A program made the translations under genes and the position numbers. A DNA stretch of 45,619 nucleotides from Methanobrevibacter thaueri (GTDB lineage: Archaea > Methanobacteriota > Methanobacteria > Methanobacteriales > Methanobacteriaceae). The stretch covers positions 1 to 45,619 of the forward strand of contig NZ_SUTJ01000012.1 of NCBI RefSeq assembly GCF_015062915.1. The letters run 5' to 3'. Positions 31,972 through 40,816 of the stretch are shown in pieces (within the stretch, counting starts at the first letter, position 1; every line of letters begins with the position of its first letter). The notes beneath the pieces are model-generated. The model was not told the DNA's origin. It saw nothing but the letters and a program-made list of their open reading frames with translations, and searched no databases.

Positions 31972-33090
31972 TTATTTGCCTTCTGCTTTTAACTCTTCGC
32001 AAAGTTCAACAGCTTTTTTAGCAGCCTTTTCCATTGATGTTTCAAATGGAATTCCTGCTTCTTCAAGAAGTCTTTGACCTTCTTCCTCATTGGTACCGGT
32101 CAATCTGATAACAATGTGGACCTTGCGTTCAGCCTGTTCCAATGCCTTGATTACACCACGAGCAACATCATCAGCTTTAGTGATACCACCTAAAACGTTA
32201 AGGAAAACAACTTTAACAGGATCATAGTTGAGAACTATGTTTAATGCCTGGTTAATGATATGCTCTGATGCTCCACCACCGATATCAAGGAATGTTGCCG
32301 GTTCTCCACCGTTGAGCTTGATCATGTCCATAGCGGTAAGGGTCAAACCTGCACCGTTACCGATTACGGCAATGTCACCGTCCAATTGGACAAAGTCAAC
32401 TGCTTTTTTCTTATAGTGCATTCTTTCGACAAGTTCCTGATGCCTGTATAGGGAATCGTTTTCGACAACCATCTTAGCGTCCGCAGCTATCAAACCGTCA
32501 GGAGTCAATACCAATGGGTTGATTTCTGCAGTGTCTGCGTCATATTTTGTAAATACATTGTATAGCTTCCAGATGATGTCTCCCATTGGGGAAATCAATT
32601 CTGAAGGCACTTCCATTTTACGTGCGATTTCACGTGCCTCGTATGGGAGGAACTCAAGCAAAGGATTTGGATAATATCTGATGATTTTTTCAGGATTGGT
32701 TTTAGCGAGGTTTTCGATTTCCACTCCACCTTCCTTACTTGCAAGGATTACAGGTCTTCTGGCACCTCTGTCTACTGAAACTGTTACGAAATACTCGTTT
32801 AAAATTTCAGCTTTCTCTTCAACCAACAAGTGTTTTACCTTTTCACCCTTAATTTCCATTCCTAAAATTTCTTCTGATACTTTTAAGGCTTCACCAGGGT
32901 TGTTTGCGAATTTTACACCACCTGCTTTACCTCTACCACCAGTTAAAACTTGAGCCTTGATAACTACTGGAATGTCCATTTCAGAACACACTGACATTGC
33001 CTCTTCAGGAGAGTATGCAACGTGACCTTCTAAAATTGGAATTCCTTCATCATTAAAAATTTGTTTTGCTACATTTTCAAAAAATCTCAT
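31972..33090 (-). CDS. sucC: succinyl-CoA synthetase (ADP-forming) beta subunit
   Basis: ATP-grasp subunit that makes succinyl-CoA from succinate, the substrate for the reductive kor complex encoded immediately upstream. 372 aa; seen: VLTGGRGKAGGVKFA (nucleotide loop), AEINPLVLTPDG and DIGGGASEHI / NVLGGITKADDVA (CoA and phosphate region). The frame is open six codons earlier, overlapping korC, but ATG 33090 (MRFFENVAKQIF) is the family start and follows GGGTGTTATT. The alpha subunit sucD is not in the window. Confidence 0.96.
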   Translation of the reverse strand: MRFFENVAKQIFNDEGIPILEGHVAYSPEEAMSVCSEMDIPVVIKAQVLTGGRGKAGGVKFANNPGEALKVSEEILGMEIKGEKVKHLLVEEKAEILNEYFVTVSVDRGARRPVILASKEGGVEIENLAKTNPEKIIRYYPNPLLEFLPYEAREIARKMEVPSELISPMGDIIWKLYNVFTKYDADTAEINPLVLTPDGLIAADAKMVVENDSLYRHQELVERMHYKKKAVDFVQLDGDIAVIGNGAGLTLTAMDMIKLNGGEPATFLDIGGGASEHIINQALNIVLNYDPVKVVFLNVLGGITKADDVARGVIKALEQAERKVHIVIRLTGTNEEEGQRLLEEAGIPFETSMEKAAKKAVELCEELKAEGK

Positions 33091-33100
33091 AATAACACCC

Positions 33101-33649
33101 TTATTCAACTAAAGCGTATCCTGCCTCAAATGCCTTGATATTCTTTTCTTCAGTACCAGCAGGCACACTTGCTTCAATAGCTTTCATTGCTGATTCCTTG
33201 GATATCACTTTAGTAATTTTTGTAATTGCTCCAACCATTACAATGTTTGCTACAATCTTGAGTCCGATTTCATCGGTAGCAGTCTGGGTTGCTGGAGCCT
33301 CATAAACTTTAATATTGTGCTCTTCAATAAATTCACGAACATCTTCAACATCGGTTGTACCTGGATCTACGATTAGAGTTCCATTGTCCTTCAAGTCCAC
33401 AATATACTTAATCAATGCCTCATTTGACATTGCAACCAATATATCTGGATTTTGGACTTTAGGATAATCGACTTCACCATCACTGATTACAACTTCACAT
33501 TTGGATGCTCCTCCACGAGCTTCCGGACCGTAGGATTGGGTTTGGACAGCCTCCTTGTTATCAAAGAGACTTGCAGACTTACCTAAGATGATACCTGCAA
33601 GAATGATTCCTTGACCACCGAATCCACAAATTCTAATTTCAGTTCTCAT
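33101..33649 (-). CDS. korC: 2-oxoglutarate:ferredoxin oxidoreductase gamma subunit
   Basis: 182-aa gamma subunit with the family start IRICGFGGQGIILAGIILGKSA and SYGPEARGGASKCEVVIS. In methanogens the complex works reductively: succinyl-CoA plus CO2 plus reduced ferredoxin to 2-oxoglutarate. ATG start with GAGGGATAAT, beginning nine bases after the korB stop. Gene order D-A-B-C then sucC is the one found in Methanobacteriales. Confidence 0.96.
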   Translation of the reverse strand: MRTEIRICGFGGQGIILAGIILGKSASLFDNKEAVQTQSYGPEARGGASKCEVVISDGEVDYPKVQNPDILVAMSNEALIKYIVDLKDNGTLIVDPGTTDVEDVREFIEEHNIKVYEAPATQTATDEIGLKIVANIVMVGAITKITKVISKESAMKAIEASVPAGTEEKNIKAFEAGYALVE

Positions 33650-33658
33650 ATTATCCCT

Positions 33659-34522
33659 CTAAAACTCTGATTCATATGCGGAATTGATGACAGTCTTCTT
33701 GCCTGATTTTTCCACACTGATCTTATCAATATTTTCAGTAAATTCGTCTTTTGTGTAGTTTGCAAACTCACCGACAACGATCTTGCCTTCCAAGTCTTTT
33801 GCACTCATCCTGTCTGCAGCGGATTTGAATACAGTGTTTGCTTTCATCACTGCAGCCATTGCTGTAGGGGTTTTGAGCTTGTTTTTACGGCCATAATATG
33901 TTGGGCATTGGGTTGCAACTTCGATGAATGAAAAACCAGGGTTTTTCAATCCGTCCTTAATGGCTAACACGAGGTTTTCCATCTGTACGGTTGTCCATCT
34001 TGCGGAGTATGTTGCACCTGCTGCTGCAACAAGTTCAGCGAGTTTGAATGGAGTGTCCTGATTACCGTATGGTGCAGTTGTTCCGAAACTGCCTTTAGGA
34101 GAAGTTGGACTGATTTGACCACCAGTCATACCATAAATATTATTATTGATACAGATTACGGTTAAGTTGATGTTTCTTCTTGCTGCATGTATCAAGTGGT
34201 TACCACCAATTGATGCAGCGTCACCATCACCAGTGAAAACAACAACATCCAAATCTTTATTTGCGGTTTTCAAACCTGTTGCAAAGCTTAATGCTCTTCC
34301 GTGAGTTGTGTGAAGGGAATCGCATTTGAGATAACCTGGAATTCTTGATGAGCATCCGATTCCGGAAACCATTGCAATGTTGTCGAAATCCATTTCAGCC
34401 TTTTCCATTGCAACAAGGAATGCGTTGATGATTGCTCCGTTTCCACATCCAGGACAGAAAATATGAGGTAATCTATCTTCCCTTAAGTATGGGAGAAATC
34501 TGTTTTGCTTTTGTTGTGACAT
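33659..34522 (-). CDS. korB: 2-oxoglutarate:ferredoxin oxidoreductase beta subunit
   Basis: Thiamine-pyrophosphate-binding subunit, 287 aa. Seen: FCPGCGNGAIINAF with cluster cysteines, SGIGCSSRIPGY, the TPP motif GDGDAASIGGNH ending at INNNIYGMTGGQ, and SPTSPKGS. ATG 34522 starts one base after the korA stop; the Shine-Dalgarno GGAGGTAAC lies inside the end of korA. An in-frame start eight codons earlier would run back into korA and is not favoured. Confidence 0.97.
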   Translation of the reverse strand: MSQQKQNRFLPYLREDRLPHIFCPGCGNGAIINAFLVAMEKAEMDFDNIAMVSGIGCSSRIPGYLKCDSLHTTHGRALSFATGLKTANKDLDVVVFTGDGDAASIGGNHLIHAARRNINLTVICINNNIYGMTGGQISPTSPKGSFGTTAPYGNQDTPFKLAELVAAAGATYSARWTTVQMENLVLAIKDGLKNPGFSFIEVATQCPTYYGRKNKLKTPTAMAAVMKANTVFKSAADRMSAKDLEGKIVVGEFANYTKDEFTENIDKISVEKSGKKTVINSAYESEF

Positions 34523-34523
34523 T

Positions 34524-35654
34524 TTAGTTACCTCCAATTCTTTCAATTTCTTCTAGTATCTCATCAGGAGTTGGCAGCAATCCGCCGATGACTCCCATCA
34601 AGTGAACGTTAGTGTCTCTTTTGAGCACACGGTCAACTTCATAGTACATTTGACCTAAATTCATTTCAACAACAATGACGTCCTTTGCGTTTTTTGTTGC
34701 CTCTTTCAATTGCTCGTCTGGGAAAGGCCATGGAGTGTCGATTTTAACATAGCCCACTTTTTGATTGTTTGCTCTTGCTTTCCTGACAGCTTCAATGGCT
34801 GACCTTACAGGAGCTCCATAAGATACGATTATGACATCTGCATCTTCACATTCTTCACTTCTAATTGAGCAGATCTTATCCCTGTTGTTAAGTACCTTAT
34901 CGCAAATTCTTTGAACGAGCTTATCATGGGTTTCAGGATTGTTTGTATCCGGATATCCTCTTTCATCGTGGGTAAGTCCGGTTACGTGTATGTTGAATCC
35001 GTCACCGAATGCCGGCATTGGAGTTGTTCCGTTTTCAATGTTTTCAAACGGAAGGTAATCATCAGTTTTTTCAGGTCTTTTTCTTGGAACGATTTCAATG
35101 TCGTCTTCAACAACAATCTTTTCCCTCATGTGTCCTATGACCTCATCGGCCATAACGAAGACTGGACATCTGTACTCTTCAGCCAGGTTGAATGCCTTGA
35201 TTGTGAAATCGAAAAATTCCTGAACGCTTGATGGGGATAAGGCTATCGGTTCGTAGTCTCCGTGTGATCCCCAACGTGCCTGCATCATATCACCTTGTGC
35301 GGCCATTGTAGGTTGAGCGGTTGACGGTGAACCTCTTTGAACATTTACTATGACGATTGGAGTTTCGCTCATGAACGCATAACCGATGTTTTCCTGCATC
35401 AATGAGATTCCAGGACCGGATGTTGCTGTCATTGATTTTGCTCCTCCCCAGGAAGCTCCAATGATGGCTCCGGCAGATGCGATTTCATCTTCCATCTGAA
35501 CAAATGAACCTCCAACTTTAGGTAAATCACGAGCTAAAGTTTCTGCAACTTCAGTTGATGGAGTAATAGGGTATCCTGCAAAGAATCTACAACCTGCAGT
35601 TAATGCTCCTTTAGCGCATGCTTCATTTCCTTGAATAAAAAATTCTTCAGCCAT
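34524..35654 (-). CDS. korA: 2-oxoglutarate:ferredoxin oxidoreductase alpha subunit
   Basis: 376-aa alpha subunit. Diagnostic: FIQGNEACAKGALTAGCRFFAGYPITPSTEVAE, GASWGGAKSMTATSGPGISLM and VVEMNLGQMYYEVDRVL near the C-terminus. A GTG three codons upstream lies within the AGGTGTATAAA Shine-Dalgarno region, so ATG 35654 is preferred. It follows korD after nine bases. Confidence 0.97.
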   Translation of the reverse strand: MAEEFFIQGNEACAKGALTAGCRFFAGYPITPSTEVAETLARDLPKVGGSFVQMEDEIASAGAIIGASWGGAKSMTATSGPGISLMQENIGYAFMSETPIVIVNVQRGSPSTAQPTMAAQGDMMQARWGSHGDYEPIALSPSSVQEFFDFTIKAFNLAEEYRCPVFVMADEVIGHMREKIVVEDDIEIVPRKRPEKTDDYLPFENIENGTTPMPAFGDGFNIHVTGLTHDERGYPDTNNPETHDKLVQRICDKVLNNRDKICSIRSEECEDADVIIVSYGAPVRSAIEAVRKARANNQKVGYVKIDTPWPFPDEQLKEATKNAKDVIVVEMNLGQMYYEVDRVLKRDTNVHLMGVIGGLLPTPDEILEEIERIGGN

Positions 35655-35663
35655 TTTATACAC

Positions 35664-35930
35664 CTACTTTTTCCCCTTTGTGAAATAAGGATTAAAATTC
35701 ATCTCGTTGCCATCTTCCATCCACCAGTTTTCAGGCAAATCAACAGTTATTGCCTGGTCAGGACATGCAACTTCACAAGTACCGCATTTAGTACAGCGTT
35801 CTTCAAACTTGACGTACGGTAATTGAACTCCTTTCTTGTTGACATCAGGAGATATTGCATATACATTCTTGTAACACATGAATAGGCAAAGATGACATCC
35901 TTTACATAGTTCTTCATCAATAATAATCAA
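35664..35930 (-). CDS. korD: 2-oxoglutarate:ferredoxin oxidoreductase delta subunit (2[4Fe-4S] ferredoxin)
   Basis: 88-aa polyferredoxin-like electron-transfer subunit. Two cluster motifs: CKGCHLCLFMC, in which the residue after the fourth cysteine is Tyr rather than the common Pro, and CTKCGTCEVACP. Start is TTG 35930 (LIIIDEELCKGC) behind GAGGAGA with seven bases of spacing. First gene of the korDABC-sucC operon, divergent from the fumarase beta gene. Confidence 0.95.
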   Translation of the reverse strand: MIIIDEELCKGCHLCLFMCYKNVYAISPDVNKKGVQLPYVKFEERCTKCGTCEVACPDQAITVDLPENWWMEDGNEMNFNPYFTKGKK

Positions 35931-36059
35931 TTTAAAATCTCCTCATAATTCTATGATAAATAAATCTAGAATGTATATTATTTATGTTAATAAACATTTA
36001 AATATCTTATGCGAAATCGTGACAAATTAAAAAATTTATTAAAAATTAAGGACAAAATA

Positions 36060-36557
36060 ATGAACATGAGAAATTTGCAAACACCAATTAGCGATGATGA
36101 TTTGGCAGGGTTGAGCGTTGGGGATAAAATCACAATAAGCGGAACCATCTACACCGGACGCGATGCCGCACTGCCACAACTGGTTGAGTTAATCGAAAGG
36201 GACGAGGTTCCCTTTGATTTGAACGGCACTGCAATAATGCATACTGCATTCAGCGATGCAGGGATTGCACCCACAACCAGCAGCAAGGTGGAAATCGAAT
36301 CAACCATCGCTCCTTTAAGCGAATCCGGAGTAAAGGTTCATATCGGAAAGGGCATGCTTGGCGATGACACTTTAAACGCCTTGAATAACAACAATTCCAT
36401 ATTTGTAATTACTCCCCCGGTAGCTGCACTCCTTACAAGCAAGGTGCTTAAAAAGAAATGTGTCCTGTTTGAAAATGAAGGAATGGAAGCGATGTTCGAG
36501 CTTGAAGTTGACGAAATTCCAGGAATCATTGCAATAAAGGATGGGAAAAGAATCTAG
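36060..36557 (+). CDS. fumB: fumarate hydratase class I, beta subunit
   Basis: Small (C-terminal domain) subunit of the two-subunit iron-sulphur fumarase that hydrates fumarate or dehydrates malate. 165 aa; seen: [34 protein letters not shown] and [13 protein letters not shown], all typical. An ATG at 36009 lies before the likely transcription start (a TTTAAATAT box is at 35996-36004), so ATG 36060, seven bases after AAGGA, is favoured; 36066 is also possible. Back-to-back with korDABC-sucC, it completes the reductive half-cycle context. Its stop overlaps that of the acetyltransferase gene. Confidence 0.93.
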   Translation: MNMRNLQTPISDDDLAGLSVGDKITISGTIYTGRDAALPQLVELIERDEVPFDLNGTAIMHTAFSDAGIAPTTSSKVEIESTIAPLSESGVKVHIGKGMLGDDTLNALNNNNSIFVITPPVAALLTSKVLKKKCVLFENEGMEAMFELEVDEIPGIIAIKDGKRI

Positions 36558-37126
36558 AGTTTGATATCCCTGACGTATTTTGCAGGAACTCCAGCTACAA
36601 TAGTGTTTTCCTTGACATCCCTTGTGACAACCGCACCGGCACCTACAATTGCGTTGTCACCTATGGTGACGCCAGGTGTTACTGTAACGTTGGAGCCGAT
36701 CCAAACGTCATTACCTATTTTTATTGGTGAAGGTATCAGATTGCCTCTCTTTTCAGGATTTTCATTATGATTTAAAGTGGCTAGAACAACATTATGGCCG
36801 ATAAGGACATTATCGCCAATGTATATTCCACCCTGGTCCTGGAACCTGCAGCCTGAGTTTATGAAAACGTTTTTTCCCAAGTGAATGTTTTTTCCAAAGT
36901 CTGTTGTAAATGGTGGAAAGACCCTGAAGTCCTCGCTGACCTCTTCGCCAATCAAGTCTGAAAAGAGTTGGTGAATCTCATCAAAATCATGATATTTATA
37001 ATTTATTTCACAGGTGATTTTTTGCGCTTCCTGTGAATAGTAATTGCAGGCCATTGCAGCTTCTTCATCCATTTCCAATTCAATGCCCTGATTGAAAATC
37101 TTTAAAAGTTCATCTAATTCTAACAT
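36554..37126 (-). CDS. sugar O-acetyltransferase, LacA/Maa/NodL type
   Basis: 190-aa left-handed beta-helix enzyme expected to transfer acetyl from acetyl-CoA to a sugar hydroxyl. An N-terminal maltose-acetyltransferase-like helical segment ([19 protein letters not shown]) is followed by hexapeptide repeats ([52 protein letters not shown]) and [10 protein letters not shown]. The His in LNHNEN matches the catalytic His of the family. The substrate is not known. Convergent with fumB, sharing four bases at the stop codons. Confidence 0.93.
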   Translation of the reverse strand: MLELDELLKIFNQGIELEMDEEAAMACNYYSQEAQKITCEINYKYHDFDEIHQLFSDLIGEEVSEDFRVFPPFTTDFGKNIHLGKNVFINSGCRFQDQGGIYIGDNVLIGHNVVLATLNHNENPEKRGNLIPSPIKIGNDVWIGSNVTVTPGVTIGDNAIVGAGAVVTRDVKENTIVAGVPAKYVRDIKL

Positions 37127-37171
37127 GAATAGATGTTAGTAAAAAATAGTATATTAAAATTATGTTACGTT

Positions 37172-37207
37172 AAAAAAAAGAGTTAAAAAGAGTTATTGGA
37201 TAACTCT
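37172..37207 (-). terminator. terminator of the FKBP gene
   Basis: On the minus strand AGAGTTAT and ATAACTCT (37200-37207 and 37189-37196) form an eight-base-pair stem with a three-base loop, beginning at the stop codon itself, followed by TTTTT and then a second run of eight Ts. A compact intrinsic-type terminator. Confidence 0.65.
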
Positions 37208-37943
37208 ATTCTTCTGATTCTTCTTCGTCTTCGCTTTCTTCATTTTTTTCAAATGAATCTACGAAGTTGACTTTGGTGATTTCGTCAATGTTGTCCCAAA
37301 TGTCTTTAGCGATTCTGAATCTTGCAAAGGTAATGTCCATGTAAGTTTGTTGGTCGAATTTGGACATTTCATCTAATTTGATGTTTGCAACACCGTCAAC
37401 GATGTCGATTTCGGTTTTGTCGACATCCACGTTAGGATTGGAGTAGTGTAACTCAATCATACTTTTGATTTTTTCTTCTTCATCTGCAATGATTTCAGTG
37501 ATTTCAACATCGTAGATTAAGTCTTTTCCTGCTAATTCGTGGTTGAAGTCAACTTTTACTCTTCCACCGTTTACGGTTAAGATTTTACCGGTTGCGCCTT
37601 CAGATTGGATTTTCATACCTGGGTAAGGAGTCATTCCTTGTTTTTTGAATTCTTTCATAGGGACTAATTGAATCATTTTAGGATCTCTTGGTCCGAATGC
37701 GTTATCGGAATCAACTTCAATGTGTTTGGTTTCTCCTTCTTCTAAACCAATGATTGCTTCTTCAATAGCAGGTAATAAGTGGTTTCCTCCTACAACGATT
37801 GGGATTGCTTTGTAGGTTTTGTTTTCTTCGAAAATTCCTGCTTCTTGTGCAACTTCATCATAAGTGGTGTCAAATACTTCATCAGTTTCTTTAATTTTAC
37901 CAGTAAAATTTACTCTTACAAAATCTCCGTTATCTATAGCCAT
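37206..37943 (-). CDS. FKBP-type peptidyl-prolyl isomerase (long archaeal form)
   Basis: 245-aa chaperone-isomerase. N-terminal FKBP domain with inserted flap (DFVRVNFTGKIKETDEVFDTT, YKAIPIVVGGNHLLPAIEEAIIGLEEGE, FGPRDPKMIQLVPMKEF, NHELAGKDLIYDVEI) is followed by an additional C-terminal domain of about 80 residues and an acidic tail (EESEDEEESEE). This matches the 26-29 kDa archaeal FKBPs. ATG start behind AAGGAGCG. Monocistronic, with a hairpin terminator at its stop. Confidence 0.95.
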   Translation of the reverse strand: MAIDNGDFVRVNFTGKIKETDEVFDTTYDEVAQEAGIFEENKTYKAIPIVVGGNHLLPAIEEAIIGLEEGETKHIEVDSDNAFGPRDPKMIQLVPMKEFKKQGMTPYPGMKIQSEGATGKILTVNGGRVKVDFNHELAGKDLIYDVEITEIIADEEEKIKSMIELHYSNPNVDVDKTEIDIVDGVANIKLDEMSKFDQQTYMDITFARFRIAKDIWDNIDEITKVNFVDSFEKNEESEDEEESEE

Positions 37944-38140
37944 AAAAATTACGCTCCTTAATAATTTTGATTAAATAATTTGTTAATAAATATAACATTA
38001 ATAATTTTAGTAACCATTACTTATTAAAGTTTTGTATATGTTAAATATGATGTAAAAAATAATTGATAATGCAAATAAAATAATACTTTCCAAATGCTCT
38101 TGGCAAATAACTAATATTTATAAATCATATAAGATTAGTC

Positions 38141-39235
38141 ATGCAAAGAAGAGGAGCAGTCAATTTACCGTTACATGGAGGCCATCCGCCAAGCTGGCTA
38201 TTCTCAAGAATGGTAAAACTCTCAGGAGCACTGACCAGCGTTATTATAGAGGAATACAGTTTGGAAGAGTTTTTAAACCGTATATCAAATCCATACTGGT
38301 TTCAGGCATTCTCTTGTGTTTTAGGTTTTGACTGGCACTCCTCCGGAACAACCACCACCACATTAGGAGCCCTAAAGGCATCACTTTCTCCTGAAGAGCA
38401 TGGAATCTATCTGACAGGCGGAAAGGGTGCAAAGTCCCGAAAGACTCCTCAAGGGATTGAACATGCAGGTGAAGTGTTCAATCTCAAAACAAAAACAACC
38501 GAAAAGCTGGTTGAGACAAGTAGATTGTCTGCTAAAATCGACAATTCCTGCATACAGGACGGATACACATTATACCAGCATAACTTCTTCGTTACCGAAA
38601 AGGGAGACTGGGCAGTCATCCAGCAGGGCCTGAACACCGAGACCAAGTATGCCAGACGTTACCATTGGCTTGGCAGTGAGGTCGATGACCTTTTGAATGA
38701 CCCCCACAGCGGAATCTCATGCGACACCATGACTCCGAATACTTTAAACATGCCTTCTGAGGAAAGCAAGGAAGCACAAAAGATAAGCGTTGACTTGATT
38801 AATGACAATCCTACCCATTTAAGACAATATTTCAAAAGAAAAGACAATCAACTACTATTGGATGATTTCACAATGCCTGCGCATCACCCTGTTCTTGACA
38901 TGGACATTTCAGACAAGGAATTTGAGGTGCTGACCCGTGCCTGGGAGATACAGCCTGAAAACTATGAGGAGCTGATTCTGCTTCAGGGGATAGGTCCTAA
39001 AAAAATACGTGCATTGGCATTGATATCGGATTTGGTTTACGGTGAGCCTGCAAGCTGGAAGGATCCTGTCAAGTACAGTTTCACACACGGTGGAAAAGAC
39101 GGTTTTCCATATCCCGTTGACAGGGAAGTGTATGACAATTCAATACAGACTATACGTGACGCACTTGACCAGGCGCGCATAAAAAAAGATGATAAGTTGA
39201 AAGCCATTAAAAGACTCGATGATTTTATCTCTTAA
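38141..39235 (+). CDS. DUF763 domain protein
   Basis: 364-aa protein of the DUF763 family, found in archaea and some thermophilic bacteria; function undetermined. The N-terminus MQRRGAVNLPLHGGHPPSWLF and IYLTGGKGAKSRKTP, FFVTEKGDWAVIQQGLN and RRYHWLG are family signatures. A helix-hairpin-helix-like stretch LLQGIGPKKIRALALISDLVYG near residue 285 suggests DNA contact, so a DNA repair or nuclease role is possible but unproven. A TATA-like TTTATAAAT (38117-38125) only about 20 bases before the ATG, with no Shine-Dalgarno, suggests a leaderless mRNA. Shares TTAA with the trm56 stop. Confidence 0.93.
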   Translation: MQRRGAVNLPLHGGHPPSWLFSRMVKLSGALTSVIIEEYSLEEFLNRISNPYWFQAFSCVLGFDWHSSGTTTTTLGALKASLSPEEHGIYLTGGKGAKSRKTPQGIEHAGEVFNLKTKTTEKLVETSRLSAKIDNSCIQDGYTLYQHNFFVTEKGDWAVIQQGLNTETKYARRYHWLGSEVDDLLNDPHSGISCDTMTPNTLNMPSEESKEAQKISVDLINDNPTHLRQYFKRKDNQLLLDDFTMPAHHPVLDMDISDKEFEVLTRAWEIQPENYEELILLQGIGPKKIRALALISDLVYGEPASWKDPVKYSFTHGGKDGFPYPVDREVYDNSIQTIRDALDQARIKKDDKLKAIKRLDDFIS

Positions 39236-39771
39236 CGGTTTTCGTCATGAATGTTAACTGTTTTTCCGTGTGCTGTAGGTATTACTTCAAGCACAGGATT
39301 TTCAAATTCCAATTCGAATTCCTTTCCATCCATGAGAAGGTGTTGGAATACTGCTAGTGATGATACCTCTGAGTGAGGCTGTGTTGTTACTGATACGTTC
39401 CAGTCGGCAGCCTTGTAGATTTTTCCTGGAACTTTAGCTCCACCAACAACGATTAAAATGTCTGAACCATCCTCCCTGACTTCAGGAGCAATTTCATGAG
39501 CCTGAGATCCATACATTGTCAGGTGAACCACCTTACCTCCGTCAGCTTTCCATTTGTTGATAACGCCCATGGCACTGTCAGTGTATTCTATTTCAAAATT
39601 GCCTCCAAATCTTGAGGCAGTGTCTCTTACATTTTCCATCAGGCCATTGTCGCGTTCCCCTGCAAGATATATTTTGCTTGCACCGAATGCACGGGCAGTA
39701 AGGCAAACGTGAGTGGTAATTCTGGTATCTCTTTTTAATCTATGGTCCAATCTTAAAACATTAACTTTCAT
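39232..39771 (-). CDS. trm56: tRNA (cytidine(56)-2'-O)-methyltransferase
   Basis: SPOUT-fold enzyme that 2'-O-methylates C56 in the T-loop of archaeal tRNAs. 179 aa; MKVNVLRLDHRLKRDTRITTHV and the knotted SAM-binding region ILIVVGGAKVPGKIY, then VTTQPHSEVSSLAVF, are characteristic of the family. ATG start without a strong Shine-Dalgarno; an AT-rich box upstream fits a leaderless or short-leader message. Its stop codon overlaps that of the DUF763 gene. Confidence 0.95.
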   Translation of the reverse strand: MKVNVLRLDHRLKRDTRITTHVCLTARAFGASKIYLAGERDNGLMENVRDTASRFGGNFEIEYTDSAMGVINKWKADGGKVVHLTMYGSQAHEIAPEVREDGSDILIVVGGAKVPGKIYKAADWNVSVTTQPHSEVSSLAVFQHLLMDGKEFELEFENPVLEVIPTAHGKTVNIHDENR

Positions 39772-39895
39772 ATTATCAGTTAATTATTAACTCTCAGAAT
39801 ATATAAATCTGATGAGAAAAACCACTTAAAAAAAGCTAAGGAGGTGATTGCATACATAGACCATCAAATATATGTGTTAATATGAATAGTTACTT

Positions 39896-39932
39896 AAAAA
39901 AATTTTTAGCAGTGGCAATTCTCATCACCACT
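39896..39932 (-). terminator. probable terminator of the cbiS-cobS operon
   Basis: On the minus strand AGTGG/CCACT arms (39928-39932 and 39911-39915) can pair across a 12-base loop, with further pairing of the adjacent TAG/CTA, followed by AAAAA and a run of seven Ts. It is 64 bases past the cobS stop. The remainder of the 39772-39995 spacer holds no convincing gene. Confidence 0.45.
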
Positions 39933-39995
39933 AGATTTAGATTTGGACTTTATAAATGAATGTACCGGCAAAATGCAATATTGATTTTGAGATAA

Positions 39996-40778
39996 TTATA
40001 TGAAATAAAGCGCCACTGCCATGAACAGCAATGAAAACAGACGTCCAACCTCATTGCTCATTCCTAAAACATCACCATTGGCAAGGACAAAATTGCGTTT
40101 TGCAATTGTTGCTATAATCAAACCTGATATCATTGCACCTATGACTCCGCAAAGTCCGACAAGACCGCAAAGCAGATAGGCAATGCATGCCACAATGAAA
40201 GTGGATGCGAAATAATTGGCCGGATTGGTTTCATTGATGAAATAACTTCCTATTCCCGGTGTCAGGGGTTTTGATAGTAATGCTGTTGTAATCAATGATG
40301 TTTTTGCAGTCATTTCACAAATGATAATGCCTAATATGAAACGATAATCCAATATATTGTAAATTCCGGCAATTGTAAGGCTTGCAACCAAAAACAGTGT
40401 TGCGACTCCACCGGCACCTACACTGGAATCCTTCATGACACGAATCTTGCGTTCAGGCTCTCCATGAACCATGACTCCATCGGCCATGTCCATTACACCA
40501 TCCAAGTGATTGTAACCGGTTATTATCATTAAAAATGCATATACAATTGCTGCTGTAAAAAATGAGTTCAAGTGCAGGAATTCCAAGGACACATAGCCAC
40601 AGATTGCTGCCAGAATACCAATGAATAGATGCAGGAATGGCCAGCACCATGTCAGTTTGGTCATGTATTCAATTGATGTGAAAACGTTAATCGGCAGTAT
40701 TGTTGAAAATGTCAGAAGCCCTAAAAGGGACCTTACGGGTGAGAATTCCTCATCTTCAAAGTAGCTATCATCTTCCAT
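39996..40778 (-). CDS. cobS: adenosylcobinamide-GDP ribazoletransferase
   Basis: Integral membrane enzyme that joins adenosylcobinamide-GDP and alpha-ribazole (or its 5'-phosphate) to give cobalamin (phosphate). 260 aa with about six membrane spans. The metal-binding signature NHLDGVMDMADGVM is at about residues 91-104, and the RKIRVMKDSSVGAGGV loop follows. ATG start behind GAGGAATAAAC. It follows the CbiS-like gene after 38 bases on the same strand, so the two probably form an operon for corrinoid assembly. Confidence 0.95.
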   Translation of the reverse strand: MEDDSYFEDEEFSPVRSLLGLLTFSTILPINVFTSIEYMTKLTWCWPFLHLFIGILAAICGYVSLEFLHLNSFFTAAIVYAFLMIITGYNHLDGVMDMADGVMVHGEPERKIRVMKDSSVGAGGVATLFLVASLTIAGIYNILDYRFILGIIICEMTAKTSLITTALLSKPLTPGIGSYFINETNPANYFASTFIVACIAYLLCGLVGLCGVIGAMISGLIIATIAKRNFVLANGDVLGMSNEVGRLFSLLFMAVALYFI

Positions 40779-40816
40779 GTTTATTCCTCACATATTTTTT
40801 CTATAAATTATGATTA

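Noticed and set aside
35664..35930. Missing Pro after the first ferredoxin cluster motif in korD taken as a lost cluster
   Set aside because: All four cysteines of both motifs are present; the residue after the last cysteine is variable.
36009..36059. N-terminal extension of FumB from ATG 36009
   Set aside because: The TATA-like box at 35996-36004 would place transcription start downstream of this ATG, and the extra residues are low-complexity and unlike the family.
39839..39850. Perfect Shine-Dalgarno-like AGGAGGTGATTG without a gene
   Set aside because: The following GTG frame ends after 13 codons and the TTG frame after 3; kept only as a possible remnant.
39882..39959. 25-aa frame starting MNSYLKKFLAVAILITT on the plus strand
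   Set aside because: It overlaps the terminator-like hairpin of the cobS unit. The strong AGGAGGTGAT nearby is about 34 bases upstream, too far to serve its ATG. Probably chance.
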